A stretch of DNA of 22,379 nucleotides, taken from positions 1 through 22,379 of the IMG/VR virus record IMGVR_UViG_3300043470_000483. One strand, written 5' to 3'. Position numbers and translations under genes: made by a program. The stretch's first letter is position 1, and each line of letters starts with the position of its first letter. Shown one piece after another: positions 1 to 12,000 of this stretch. Source of the DNA: a virus. The notes below the pieces were generated by a model that had not been told where the DNA came from, made no database searches, and saw only the letters and a program-made list of their open reading frames with translations.

Positions 1-3000
1 GTTACAATTGTAGCCGTATTTTGTACAAGAACTGCACCTGGATTACCGTTATCTGCTGTCTCGGAAATAGTAAATCCGGTATCTTCTAATACACTGGTAG
101 TAGAATTTGGTAATTGTATCAATGATCTAACATAGTAAGTTACACCATTTGTTAATGTAGTTCCAATTGTTGATCCAACAAACTTGATAGGCATACCAAT
201 GTAGAAACCAATTGTAGAACCAATTTCGCCAGCAACATCGGCGCCGCCTGTACTTGGATTAATACGAATAGCATTTGGATAAGAGGTTGATGGTCCATAA
301 GTTTGAACAGTGTCTCTTGTTCTTGAAGACCAAGTCAATGTTTGTTGATTCGTTGTATTCAACACCTCAAAACTTACGCCATGGGAACTAGCTAGAATCT
401 GACTTATCGGTGGTATTGTACTTTCCAATGTAATTGATGAAGATGAAACTTGTGCGCTATTATCAATTGTTCCAGCATAAAATGAACCATAGAACCCTGA
501 AGGTACCCAGTCTATTACTTGAGAAGTATAGCTTGTTCTATCAAACCGCAATGCAATATTATTTTCTCTTGTTGGAGTTGAACTAGTCACACAACTTGCA
601 AATGCACTTACACTAAACTGCTGTGATCCGGTACCCTGTGATGATAAAATAATGCGGTCATGATTGTTTATTGCGGCAAAGTATGATGCATAAAGTGCAA
701 ACACGGGAGATGGGGTAATCTCTAGTAGATTTACATAATAGTGTTGACCCGGAATTAACCCCAAGATTGGTGTACCATTTGTTGCTACTGTATAAATTAC
801 TAAATCACCTGTTTGTAATGTGGGTTCAGTTATACCAATCGTATTTGTTACAGTATTTACCTGTGTGCTATCTACTGACACAGTGAATGCAGGATCAATA
901 ATAATCTTAGGCAAAACAGCATAGCCTTCGCCTGGATTAATTACATTTACTCCAATTAAAATTCCCAAACTCATTACTGGTTCAAATTGTGCAATAACTC
1001 TTGGTGCAGGATATATAGAAGTATCAATATATGCAGTAACTCTAGGAGGGTTTACATATCCTCTGCCTTCATCAAGTACTATCACAGCAGGTAAATTTAT
1101 AAAGATATCTTCACCGGGTATATGTACTGTTGGAGTAGTACCGTTTATACCGCGTGAAATTCCAGACAACTCACTAGTTGCTAGATTTTTACTAGCATAA
1201 CTCATAACTTCTTCGCCAAGAATTATGTTACCTGATACGGGGAAACCATTTACATTGTCAACATAACATGAAGTTGAATTCAATGACATATAAGATGCTA
1301 ACACAGATATTTGATATCCATCTTGACCAGATATACTTAAACCATAGTTACTAAACCATTGACTATACGGAGCAGTTTGCCATATTGGGTCTGACGGTAG
1401 ATATTGATTATCCCCGCTTGGATTAGCATACACTAATTCAGGAGTAACAAATTGTTCTATCGTTGAATTGTACTGAGCCGGCAAGTCAAAGTCGGTTATA
1501 TCTCCTTCAAATATGTCAGTGCGAGTATACCTAAAGATAAATTCTTTGATTACTACATGATATGGCTTGACTTCATTCAAGTATCCTTCTAAGAATAATT
1601 GATTATCAGAACGGAACACTTCTAAAGGAAGCAATTCACGAATAGTGTGAGATACATCTATGAATGATGTTTTGTTTAACCATGTTAGATAGTTTTGACT
1701 TTCAATAGTTTCACTTTGAATATATTCAAACAGTAATATCAAACTCTTGTTTCTAAAGACTAACAATTCGTTAGTGTAAATTTCTTCATTTAATGAACGG
1801 ATTATATAGCGTGTTTCTTCTGATGGATATTCATCATATGGGGTAGTATCAAAGAAGTTGTCCCCAAATCCCAACTGAGCTTCAGCATAGTCCCATAGTT
1901 TACTACTAAATTCAATAGTACCGTTAGCCAAACCAATTCTAGTCCATATACCGGCGCCAGAATAAATGTAAGTCTCTGCATTACCTGCACCATTTGATGC
2001 GACCGTTACAATAGTACCATTAGGCACATTTAGTGTAGATAAATCCGCATATACGGGAACTTGTATTGATGATTTAGTATTATCGTTATAACCAATTGAC
2101 CACCAATTGATATTATTCCAATAATCTCTAGTGTCAAAGAATTCACCTGTTCTATGTAAGAATCTAGGATTTCTTAACTCATTGATCGGGAACTGTGCCA
2201 ATACAGTATTAGCGTACTGTAAGTAATTTGCTAGGGCGCCAAATCTATTATAGAAGAAACCTTGTCTTGGTCTAGCTAATATACCGGTTTGTACCGCTTT
2301 TGGTAGTAATGGATCAGGCACAACTCCGCCGATGTTGTCAACACCGCACATACTGTCTAGCATTCTATTGTATAAACCAATGGGTTCTGTTATACCCACT
2401 GCTGCCCGATTTTGATATGCTGCACCTGAGCCAGGAATCCCACTTAAGAAATCGTCAGGATAACCATCACGAATCAAACTATATTGATTATGCGCCACAT
2501 CATCATTGGTGGTTTCTGAATAACCAATGTGCAATACCGTATCTTTTGCGTTAATATACTCAGCACAGTTATATAATCCAAATACACTAGGCAACAATGA
2601 GGTAAAGTAACTAATACCAGATTGCTGTGGTTGTGAAATATAAGATTCAAGTGTACTATCTGCTAAAGTTTTACCCGCTGAAGAAAATACAATATTTGTA
2701 TTTCTTACCCAGTAATAATAAATTGGTGTTATCAACCCTTCTGCATTAATTACTCCGCGAATAGAATAACTATTAACATCATATGGTGTACCAGTACCTG
2801 CATACTGTGAAGGTATTGATTGACTTGCGATCCAAGAATAAACGGTTACGTTACTTCCGGGAAATACTCTACCCCAATATTGGCTATTATATTCTACATC
2901 ATTTTGATGATAGTTTATAAAGCGAGTATTTGACGTATTAAACCAAAGACTACCTATTTTATCTGCTGCCCAAACTTTTCCACCTTGCGTAGACCCTGCT

Positions 3001-6000
3001 GAATTGTATGCGGCTGGGTCATTGTTTGACACCACATCAATATTTTCTGATACTGCTCCTAATAGTTTTCCCTGTAGAGGATCAATGTAATCTAAGTTTG
3101 CCAAGGTTTGATTAGTGGTTGCACTAAACAATTGAATATTGAATATTCCGTTAACATCAACAATTGGTGAAGAATTTCTATATACTGCCCAATCCGGAGT
3201 GCTTGCTGTACTTACATAAGTAACAATTTGACCAAAGACACCATTAGTATTTACAGTTGGAACAAAGTTTGGTGTACCAATAGTAACTCTACTGTTATTA
3301 AAATCTAGCGCAGAGCCATAATATGGTTGTGCGCCGTAATCCAAATCTTGAGCATTTGTGCTTTGAGCATATACAAATTGACCAGGATTATTTATATTTT
3401 CATTATACATTGCCAAATAGTCAAACATGTACACTGCACCTGCATTAGTGAAGGTGTCGACCCACTGAGTGGCGTTGTTATCAAATACAGTATCATTATC
3501 TATTTCATCGTCAAAGAAGTCAAAGGTTGTACTAGAATATCTGGTTCCAACTGGAGCACTTGCTATAAATGAACCTGAATTAGACTTATCAAACTTGACT
3601 ACTGTGCCAAACTGAGTACGGCCTTGTACATGCGGGCAATATACCTTTTGTGTTTGTTTGTACAATTCAACTCCCATTTCACTCAATGTAGCTGAATCTA
3701 ACACTGTTAATGTTAATTTATTGCCTGCAATACCCAAATCAACATTGATTAGTGATATTACTAAGTTACCGTTTACTGCACTTGCTTGAATGTTAGTAAG
3801 GCTTAACAAGTTAATACTTGTTGCTACCGTTGCCGCATTGCCAATTGGTAACACGACTTTGTACCCATTCAATAGAATAGTTCTAGGAGTAGTTATATTA
3901 CATGCGGTAGTGCCAATGATAGTACCATATCTTTCGCCACCATTGGTGTATCTATGAACAGCACCTTCGTAGTTCTCTGCACTTAATTCAAACGGAGCTC
4001 CAACTAATATTTCATTTGCAAATGTATTAGTATCAGTGCTTAAACCAAATTGTACGCCAACTCTTGGTGTTTCTTCATTAGTTAGTGTTTGTGCTAATGC
4101 AAAGTTAGAACCACTCACGTTTATTATGTCACCTGCATTTAATGTAGGCGTTGCTCCACTATAGATATTTAATATAGAACCAATCACAGCGTAATAGTTA
4201 TCTGCAAGTGAAGTTCCATTAACTTGAACAAACAAAGGTGTTGACTGAACTGTTACTGTCATAGTACCAGTATCATCAGATAATTGTATCACACTGCCAT
4301 TGCGAGTAGATGAGATAGTGAATGTAGTTGATGTTGGTTTAGCTAAAACATAATATACTGTATTCAGAGCAATTGCGCCAGCAGATATGATAGTGCCTGA
4401 AAATACTACAGGATCACCAACTGTAAATCCAGTACTATCACTAACAGTAATTCTATTATTAGATGCGGTTGTTGCGGTTGCGGTTTGTGTTACTGTAATT
4501 GGTGTCCAAGCTAATGACAATGTTATTGGAACATATGCTTGACTATTTGACTGTGATTCAAAATTCTGAACAGTTCTAGAGAACACATAAGTATATCCAT
4601 AATTCTGAGTGTCAACATCGTAATCTTGTTGAGGAGTACCAATAATCACAGTATCACCAAAGTAATCAGTTGATATACTGTAACCAAAATTGTCGCCTGC
4701 GCTTGTTAAACTCAATGCGTCACCGTCAATAACATGTGCAAATTCATAGGTAGAGTTTGTAGCAGTTCCCGTGCCAGTGCCGGCACCAGTTGCTAAGAAT
4801 ATTGTTCCTACAATATTACTAGATGAGCCAATTAATGTAAAATCAGTAGTACCTTCACTAGTAATAGTGTAGGTATTACCTGAAACAAAGTTACCACTAG
4901 TAACACTGTATGCTGCTCTACGATAAGCATAAACACTATTGTTATCAATGTCAGAAATATAAAGCCAGTTTTGATCACCTGATAATGCTGTTGAAGTTCC
5001 CCATGTTGTGACTCCACCGGGAGCTGCAATAGTTTGATATAATGATAAAGTGTTTAGTGCAATAGTATTAATATATTGATATACATATACTTTAGGTGTA
5101 CCTGTAGGTTGAGAAATAACAAACAAGTTATTAACATACGATATGTTTGCACCAAATGATGTAGTTTGTGTTATTGTTTGGAATGGTATGTAAGAATCGC
5201 TGATTGCGTCATATGTATAACGATATACTTCTCCAGTAACACTGTCACCGATTAGGTAACCAAAACTAGAAGTATACGCAACTGCGCTACCAAACGTTCC
5301 GCTTGCTGGATTTACAATTTCTTTATCGTATTGGTAATTTAAACTTTTGCGATATACAGCCCAGCTACCATCATTGTTGGTATCAACCCACACTTTTAAT
5401 TTATTAAACTCGTTGTCTAACAAAGGTAACGTACCTATTTCCGGTGCAGTTGCCACACGTTGACTTTGTAATCTAAAGCCAACACCCTGACCGTTAATAG
5501 TTTTTATTTGCGGATTCAATGAAAGATTTATAATGACATTGAACGGATCGACTACAGCAGCAACAATATAATAATTATCAATTGCCACATTAAAATTAAC
5601 GATTGCAAAAGATTCATATTTTGTCAAATTATGAGATTGGCTGAACGTTATAGTTACAGTATTGTTTAAATTGTTCTTAGCATTGATAACTGATCCCAAA
5701 CTAGCCGGAGTATAAACTTGCCATGTTGAAAGATAGTTTGCTAACCAAACATAATCACGCACATAGAATTGACTAATAGGAATTGTAGTTCCAGCAGCAT
5801 TTTGCGCTGTTGGTAGTCCAGAATAAAAATAACTAGCCATTTTAACATCATTTAAATTAACATACCCAGCAGTGGGATACAATGATGATGGTTGTAGGTT
5901 TGAAATAGTAGGTAATATATTAACAGTTGTTATCGGTCTTCCATAGTTAAACACACTGTATAGTGGTACTTCTTGTTGCACACCGTCGATAGATATCCCA

Positions 6001-9000
6001 GATGTTAATCCAACAATAGAAGGATTACCAACTAATTTTGGTTGATCAAGTCTAAACTCAATGAAGTTGTTATTGAGTATTCCGCCAAATTCACCTGACT
6101 TAATAGCCCAATTTTGATATATGGTATAATCAATACCACCTTGAGGTAAATTTGTACCTTTAAATGCGCTAGCTGCATTCAATGTACCTTTATTTTTAAT
6201 TAGGTTTTTGTAAACATTAACTTGAGTAACGTCAGTCAAATCAACTAATGCGAGATAATCTCTCGGACGATATCCAATTAAAGAGAATGATAATAAATCA
6301 GCATCATTTTCTAAATTAACTTTATCCACATCATAATACAATGTGCTTTCATATGAACGTGTTTGGCTATTTGGTAATAATCCCGTTTGAATTTGATCAT
6401 AAGATGTTTCTTTCCAATCAAGTTCCTTGAACAATATGCTTGGTTGTATTATTCTAAGAGCAGACCAATATTTATTTTTATATTGTACAATAGAACCGGC
6501 AGTATACTTAATAGTATTGTCCCACTCTTTTACATTATCTTGATTTAAAATAAATCCAGCAGCATCTATATTACCAGTCCAATCAGCAGTTAATGATCCA
6601 TTAACAGATATACGATATTGTCTTAGCCCCGTAACCAAGTTATAAATTATATCATTAAACAATGTAACATTGTCAAAAACTATGCCATTTTCAATGTTAC
6701 TGATATTAAATTGACCATAGCTAATAGCATCACCCACGTTTAATGTTTTGGCTGCGAATGCAGTACCGTCACGGGTAATATTTAAATTACTTGTTGAGAT
6801 TGGATATAATTCTTGATTCAACAAAAAGTTTTTTTGACTTAATGTTAATGGCTGAACAATTCTGCTTTCTTTGTTAATAGTTATTAAGTTAGCTGATGGA
6901 TTGATAGTTGTAATAGAACCAAGGTCCCATCCAGTTTGTGCCCAATACAAAAATTCAGAAATCATTTGTTGCCATTGAATTGGAATACCATTTTCAATTT
7001 CGTCGTATACTACACCTTGACTTATTAGATATTCACCATAGTTAATTAAAAACTGTGCTACTTGTTGTGTATTGTAAAATTCAGTTCCATATGGAATTAC
7101 TTGTGTCTCACTAGTAAAACTATCAGTAACTTTTACTGTTAAGTTTTCAACCGTAATTGTTTGGATATTTCCGCCAAATTTTGGAGTAAGTGTTTTGAAA
7201 TATGCATTGGTTTGTGAGTTACCAAAAACTTTATAACCATTTTCAGTTATTTGTATTACGACACCACTATAGATGATTCTATCAAATGGTTGATTTTCGT
7301 ACAATAATAAGCCATAGCTTTCGTCAGGTATTAATAATGAACTATTATTACTATTTGCTGAACTCTTTTCAACGTAGAATTTCAACAGATTTTTGTCGCT
7401 AAAGCCTGCTGCACGATATACTAACCGAACATCTAAGTTATCCAACAATGTAGTTATGTTAGTTGTTGCATCTATTCCAACTTGTTTTTCATAGTCAACT
7501 ATCCAGTTGATATAGCTAGTCGCAGGCGTTCCTGCCCCATATATTGGAACATCACTTATTACTAAATGACTTCTATCATTGACTAGATATTGATTAAATT
7601 CTACATTGTATTTGTAATTGTCAACATCAACACCCAAATTAAAGAAATCAGCTGGTTTAGTTAATGCAAGAATGTGCATCAAGTCAAAGGGCCAAGTGCT
7701 GCTTCTACGATAGCTAAACTCTGCAGGACCAACATCGCCTACTATCCAATCACGCTGGAATAGATATTGATCGTAATTACCAACCAGTGAATCAAACGGT
7801 GATAATAAATCACCATTACTATCTACTGGTATTATTTTTGATAAACCAGGGCGAGCATAGCTAGGTTTAATAAACGGGGTGCCGTCATTCCAAACGGTAC
7901 CAGTTTCTAAGTCTCCCCACAACACCAAATTGTCACTTGTATATGGTGCAGGACCATACCGACTAGTCCACCAAGTAGGTTGATTTGCTAAACCTAACAT
8001 CTGCCAAGGAGTTTCGTTTGGTGTACTTGTATCATAAAAGAACAAATAAGCACCCCTGAAATATCCCTGTTCAATTGGTTGATTGTTTATTTGGTTGCCG
8101 CTGTCTCTATAGTTGTAAGTAAACTTATTATTCGTATTATAGAATTGTGTTTTATAATTAATTCTGTTTTGACCAACCCAATTTAAAAACAACTCACTGT
8201 AAATTTGTAAAAATTCATCAGTTGAATAATCAGTGGTTCTAAAGAAGCCAGGGATAATTACACCTTGATATGAACCTGCAGGAACCGTTTCACTTAGTTT
8301 TAAATTGTTGTATACACGAGTTTCATATTCAAGTAATACTTGATCTCTGAAATCAACTAATGTATCTGTGGTTGGATCATAGCTACCATACAGCTTATTA
8401 AATGACCCATCATGTCCCACTATGAAATATGTTGCAGGACTATAAGCTGTATCTAGTGTTACACTAGGAATAGTTGCAGGATATAATCCTAATTTAGTAG
8501 GTGTATTTGGAACATAACTTCCATATGTTTGATTGTATTCTTTAACAGTAATTTGATCATTTGCTTCTAATGCTTGTATAACTGTTAATGACGGACTATC
8601 AATACTAACTGTATAGTCAATACCCTTAATTAATTGTGTTTGCACATTATTGCGAGTCAAATATACTAATATACCATCATAATTCGCAGTAGCAAAAGTA
8701 TAGATATGACTTAATGGATAAACACTTATATCTAACGAATTTGCAAAACTATATGTGTTTGAGATGTACGGAGCCTTAGAAGGCAACATATCACTCCAGA
8801 AAAACGATTGAGATTCCACATTTGCTGCATTAATCTGATCTAATGCAGCATCTAACATTTGCGATGGGGTCAGTATTCTAGAATAATCTGAATTATTAAC
8901 TGTATCCACCAATAATGTCTTAAAGGTAATATATTGTCTGCTATTATACAACAATGAGTTGAATAAATTATGATCTTGGTTTCTTAAGAAAGTGCCAGGC

Positions 9001-12000
9001 AATACTAGTGAGGCACTATTCTGTATGATTCTATTACCCCATGGAACCAAGTTACCTAAATCACGATAGTTGTTTGAGCCAAAAACAATACCTGTTGTAT
9101 TAGGATTGTTAAAGAAAATACTTTGATACTGTCCACGAATGTCCCCTATGTTTGCAGTCGTAATAGGTGCATTTAATGGATTGTTATTTAAATTAATAGG
9201 TGTTTGAAAGTATGCAGTTTTGCTTACTTGGTCACTTAAAATCAAAATTTGTACTACTGTATTTGTCGTAGGAATTACTGGAATAGTAATAGTCGTTGAG
9301 ATGGTAGACAAAGGATCAAGAATCTGCCAGTCGGTGTCTGGTACATAGATATTGTTAATATAAACTTGAATTAGTGGCCACAATGTGGGTGTAGTAACAA
9401 TAGGTGCTATATCACAAGTGAAAGTGTTGGTTGTATTTGTTACTGCATCATAATCAAATTCAAAAATTTGATATTGCACACTAGGTGATACCGCAGTTTG
9501 CCATCCTAACTGTCTAACAATTATTGGATCATTATCGGATGTTATTGCGTAGTTATAAACGTACCCTGTGTTTACGTTCTCTGTTATTGCATTTAATCCT
9601 CGAACATATGTGAAGGTATCAGAATTCAATGTAACATCAAAACTTATATCACCCACATTACTAACAGAACTATATCTTAACGGGAAACCTAGTACTGCAT
9701 CATTTGATCCTGATCCAATTCCATATGAAAACAATGTACAACCAGAAAATGATGTACCTACATAAATCTCAGGGTCTCCTAAACTTATATCGTTGCTATC
9801 ATAGATATCAAATTTAGGCGGTTGATTTATTTGAGTTTTTTGTTGACCGTTAATCCAATCAACACCGTCAAAGAAAAAATCTTTACCCTGATAATTATAT
9901 CCTCGGTAAACTGCTGTTTGCTCGTTTGGTAAAACCAACCCATCACTAGCTTCAGTAAGTGTAATTACTGGAATACTACCCGGCTGTATTGTAGAAAACC
10001 GTGAAATGTATATTTTATTTCTAACGTTATCGTCAGTGTCGGCTGCAAATACTACTCTTGAGCCGTCAAATAATGAATAGTTATCTAATGGGGTATCAGC
10101 AGTTACTACTGATGCAATTGAGGTACCAGCAATAATTGATTGGTTATACCAAGATACAGTAATAACAGTGTTGGAACCCACTGTACTAACATTATTTATA
10201 AAAGTAATTGACGGTAATAAACCAGTAGAATCAGTTATATACTGTCCTATAGTAAACAACCCAAATACATCAGTGCTTGGTGCTGTAACAGTAGTGCTAT
10301 ATGGGTAAACTGATGCTGACATTGAGCCTGAGCTAGAAGTTACTGTTACTGGAGTTCCTTGATTAGTAGCTGATATTATAATGTTAGTAGAATTTACGAT
10401 TTCAAGCACATAGTATAAGTTAGAATTATTTGTGGGACTTGTGCTGATTCCACCAAACGCAGTGCCGGTGAAAGTTATTGTGTCATTGACATGCAATCCA
10501 GTTGTGTTATCTAATACTACTTGATTTATTAATGAGATAGTTGCAGTTGCAGTCTTTATTATTGCGCCGGTTACCGGCGCAATAGTTGCGCTAGCAGTTG
10601 TATAACCAGCTGTATCTGGGTAATAATTAGGTTGACCAGCCACATAAGTAAATGCATCGGTTGTTTTAGTATCAATGAAGTCAATAGGGTTTTTACCCAC
10701 AGCACCACTATTGAACAATTTAAGATTAGGATAGAATTCAATAATAGGTCTTTTTGCTTTATTACCCAATTGAGTATATTCAGTAACTAACTCGGGAGCA
10801 TTGTTATATGTTGCTGTGGCATTAATAACATCAATATGAAACCAACGATTGCTTCTTGACCATGCATTTCTATTAATAGAATTTCTAGCAATAGTTATAT
10901 AATCAGGATTGATTGGAATGTACAAATTTGAATCATAGTTACTCATATCGTACGGTGTAGTATCGTACGGAATATATGAACCCGCAGCGAATAAACCAGG
11001 GGAAACAAGTGTAGTTACAGGTATCAATTCAATTGCGGTCCCTACACCTTCAACATAGAATTCTACGTTATTGAAACTTTCAGGATATATATCACCTTGA
11101 AAAATAACTTTTAATCCATTAGTAAAAACAACACCGTTCTTTGCAGTATAGGTGGTCTGACCCAAAATGTCAGTTTCTACATTAATTTGATTTGTAATAT
11201 TGTTCTCAATCAAATTGATAACACCAACCCGACCGGGAATAGTACCATCTTGATAATACAATTTATCTAGTATAGCACTGTTGTATGGCTGCAATGTTAT
11301 TACACCAATTGAACTTCTATAAAAATTTCTGTTTGCCCACTCTAAACCATATGTTGCAGTTATTTTTTCATTAGTGGGGATTGCTGCGGTAGCAGTCAAT
11401 TGAATCTGAGGATTATCAATATCTCCTAACAAACTAATGGTGTAGAAAGTTGCAGATACATCAGTATAGTATCCGCCTTCATAATTATTGTTGAATATTG
11501 ATGATCCGGGATAATCTATACTTTCATTGTAGTTTACTCCGCCATTTTCATCATATAATGTTTGGTCAAAGAATTTATCAACATAGCCACTTTCATTTGG
11601 TACGCCGGTGTTGTAAAACATTACAGTTAATCCGGCTAATGCGGTTACTCCGTCAATACCTCCTATATCATTTACTAATGCTCCGTTTACTTGATCAAAT
11701 GGTAATGTTGAAACAACACCCACTGTATTATCGCCTGGGAAAATAAAATCATCTAATGCATTTTTCTGAGGGACAGAAAAGGTAACAACTCCATTGGTTG
11801 CCCCGTTGTTAATAACCCCATATACATCACGAGTTTGTACATTGCGTTCGGTTGGGCTTAATCCAGTAACACCGGGTACTCCTTGAATCCAAAACTCAGT
11901 AAGTTGATTCACTGTAAAGGTATACTGTCCACCTCTCAATAAAGTTAATGTTGGGTTAGCACTAGGGGTCGCAAGAGATTCTGAAGAAATTAAATAGTAG

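Larger units (their letters stand above)
3150..5325 (-). other. FG-GAP-like beta-propeller region of the giant protein, with insertions
   Basis: Residues about 2390-3115 contain recurrent blade-like units: FGSAVAYTSSFGYLIGDS...GEVYRY; FGANISYVNNLFVISQPTG...VYVYQY; TSTALSGDQNWLYISD...NSVYAYRR; FGYSISTDYFGDTVIIGTPQ...GYTYVFSR; FGLSTDTNTFANEILVGAPF...GAVHRYT; FGTVVKFDKSNSGSFIASAP...GAVYMFDY; YGSALDFNNSRVTIGTPNF...GQIVTY. The pattern FGxxh...hhIGxP...GxVYxY matches FG-GAP/integrin-alpha-like propeller repeats. I count about seven units, enough for one propeller. Extra modules separate some of them. Confidence 0.6.

Noticed and set aside
2300-3572. Plus-strand frames of 84 and 81 codons (2300-2554, 3327-3572)
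   Set aside because: Both are antisense to the giant gene, with low-quality compositions rich in His, Cys and Ile, and they lack a supporting context.
4832-5029. Minus-strand frame of 65 codons, and a similar one at 1802-1993
   Set aside because: They overlap the giant gene in another frame on the same strand. The giant frame reads coherent propeller and domain motifs through both places.
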